Below are positions 63,075 to 64,000 of a stretch of 64,000 nt of DNA, piece by piece. The notes beneath the pieces were generated by a model. It worked only from the letters and a program-made list of their open reading frames with translations, did not search any database and was not told the origin of the DNA. The translations under genes and the position numbers were made by a program. Within the stretch, counting starts at the first letter, position 1. Each line of letters begins with the position of its first letter. This DNA comes from Heyndrickxia vini (GTDB lineage Bacteria > Bacillota > Bacilli > Bacillales > Bacillaceae_C), in NCBI RefSeq assembly GCF_016772275.1, contig NZ_CP065425.1:176001-240000 (forward strand), in the 5' to 3' direction.

Positions 63075-63953
63075 GTGCTGAAAATCATTGGTATTTCTCG
63101 ATCCACATACTATTATCAAAAGAACTATCGTGTGGAAGAGAAGAAAGTAAGTGAGGGACGGCCAGCACCCGGTTATTCCATCAAAGAGGACGGCCAAAAG
63201 GTATCTGATGAACAAATCAAAGAATACCTACTTGAAGAAATTGCAGGCGATGGCTTCAACTATGGCTATCGTAAATTAACAAAATTACTTCGTCGAAAAT
63301 ACCATCTTATCATTAACAAGAAAAAAGTTTACCGGTTGTGCAAAGAACTTGATATTTTACGCCCGCAACGGCAAAAGAAAGTCTCATACCCTAGAAAACT
63401 AGCACGAAATCGGACGATTAAAAGTTCGAACAAATTATGGGAAATTGACATTAAATATGGCTACATCGAAGGTGAAGACCGATTCTTCTTTGTATTGTCC
63501 ATCATCGATGTGTATGATCGTAGTATTGTCGAATACTATATGGGATTAAGCTGCACAGCAAAAGACCTAAAACAAACTCTTTTGCGGGCATTATTCAAGC
63601 GCCAGCAGATAAATGAAAGGGAAAAACCTGTGATTCGCACAGACAATGGGCCACAGTTTATCTCCCATACCTTTGAAGAATTTTGTGAAAAATATACACT
63701 AGAACATGAAAGAATTCCACCAAAAACGCCAAATATGAATGCTCACATTGAGTCTTTTCATAGAATTTTTGAAGATGATTGTTTATCAAGATGGCAATTT
63801 GAAACGTATGCACAAGCCTATGAATCAGTCGCAGAGTTTATGGTGTTTTATAACGAAAGACGCATGCATTCTAGTATTTTAGACTTATCGCCAAATGAGT
63901 TTTATGAACAGCAACAATGTGAAAACGTGAAAATCAAAGAGGTACGGGTTTAA
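63075..63953 (+). CDS. IS3-family transposase OrfB (DDE)
   Basis: 292 residues from the ATG. The open frame extends up to the frameshift at 63003 (EKPSLAEKLEVADRWIQKGY), so the active enzyme is the OrfAB fusion. HTH_21 region (GFNYGYRKLTKLLRRKY) and rve core with LWEIDIKYGYIEG (Asp), VIRTDNGPQFISH (Asp) and NAHIESFHRIFEDD (Glu, 35 residues on). Intact. Confidence 0.93.
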   Translation: MLKIIGISRSTYYYQKNYRVEEKKVSEGRPAPGYSIKEDGQKVSDEQIKEYLLEEIAGDGFNYGYRKLTKLLRRKYHLIINKKKVYRLCKELDILRPQRQKKVSYPRKLARNRTIKSSNKLWEIDIKYGYIEGEDRFFFVLSIIDVYDRSIVEYYMGLSCTAKDLKQTLLRALFKRQQINEREKPVIRTDNGPQFISHTFEEFCEKYTLEHERIPPKTPNMNAHIESFHRIFEDDCLSRWQFETYAQAYESVAEFMVFYNERRMHSSILDLSPNEFYEQQQCENVKIKEVRV

Positions 63954-64000
63954 TCGCCCCTTCCATTTTTTCTTCCTTTTGTCCCAAAAATTATTTCAGC

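Larger units (their letters stand above)
62663..63998 (+). mobile_element. IS3-family insertion sequence (IS150-like)
   Basis: Two overlapping ORFs with a -1 frameshift signal. The ends TGAACTTGGACA (62663) and TGTCCCAAAAATTATTTCA (ending 63998) are related inverted repeats. The right limit is at the window edge and approximate; no target duplication could be checked. Confidence 0.8.

Overview
This window is chromosomal DNA of a spore-forming, low-GC Gram-positive bacterium of the Bacillaceae. The evidence is a tRNA cluster, rocF, the sigW-rsiW / cdaA-cdaR / glmM / glmS-ribozyme / glmS block in the order known from Bacillus, strong AGGAGG-type ribosome binding sites, a BstA/YfiT (bacillithiol) protein and a GerA-family spore germination operon. 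The species cannot be named from the sequence alone.

Layout. (1) 1-12,090 is conserved backbone: tRNAs Val, Thr, Tyr, Gln and Lys, a CDF cation transporter, a dispersed repeat split by a dead IS256-family element, arginase, the sigma-W system, the c-di-AMP cyclase with its regulator, and glmM-glmS. (2) 12,111-31,284 is a complete Tn7-like transposon of 19,164 bp (12,116-31,279), inserted 25 bp downstream of the glmS stop codon and flanked by the 5-bp duplication AATGT. It encodes TnsA, TnsB, TnsC and a TnsD/TniQ protein at the left end. The cargo is arsenic resistance, a membrane-anchored unknown protein, an M28 peptidase remnant and an ABC-three-component (ABC-3C) defence cassette with a duplicated middle component. 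A second TnsD/TniQ protein lies at the right end. (3) 31,285-39,345 holds an IS66-family element, a zinc-ribbon ORF and a ger (spore germination) operon. It finishes in sequence with the spacing of a Tn7-like right end, again followed by AATGT. (4) From 39,351 a third Tn7-like left end begins, with four 20-bp-spaced repeats in the same geometry as the first element. It is followed by an anti-phage style region: an Abi_C protein, a helicase plus an unknown partner, an IS110 element with a likely bridge RNA, and an AIPR-XRE pair. No transposition genes survive in regions 3 and 4. I therefore read 12-47 kb as a stacked set of Tn7-like insertions at one attTn7 site, with only the newest, glmS-proximal one intact.

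(5) 47.3-62.5 kb is ordinary accessory chromosome: VOC protein, AlkA-type glycosylase, WYL regulator, a decayed arsR-acr3-arsC operon whose arsC is dead, BstA, several small enzymes, transporters, an FSA/TalC aldolase and a TetR-hydrolase pair. (6) At 61.66-62.13 kb there is an inverted second copy of the dispersed repeat seen at 1.8-3.7 kb. The window ends in an IS3-family element with a programmed -1 frameshift site.

The parts that work together are: TnsABC with two alternative target selectors; a marR-arsN1-flavoprotein unit beside arsR-acr3-arsC for inorganic and organic arsenicals; the HNH effector, two middle components and the DUF2326-type ATPase as one translationally coupled defence operon; GerB-A-C as a nutrient germinant receptor; the helicase and its overlapping partner as a candidate two-gene defence system; and AIPR with a divergent XRE repressor.
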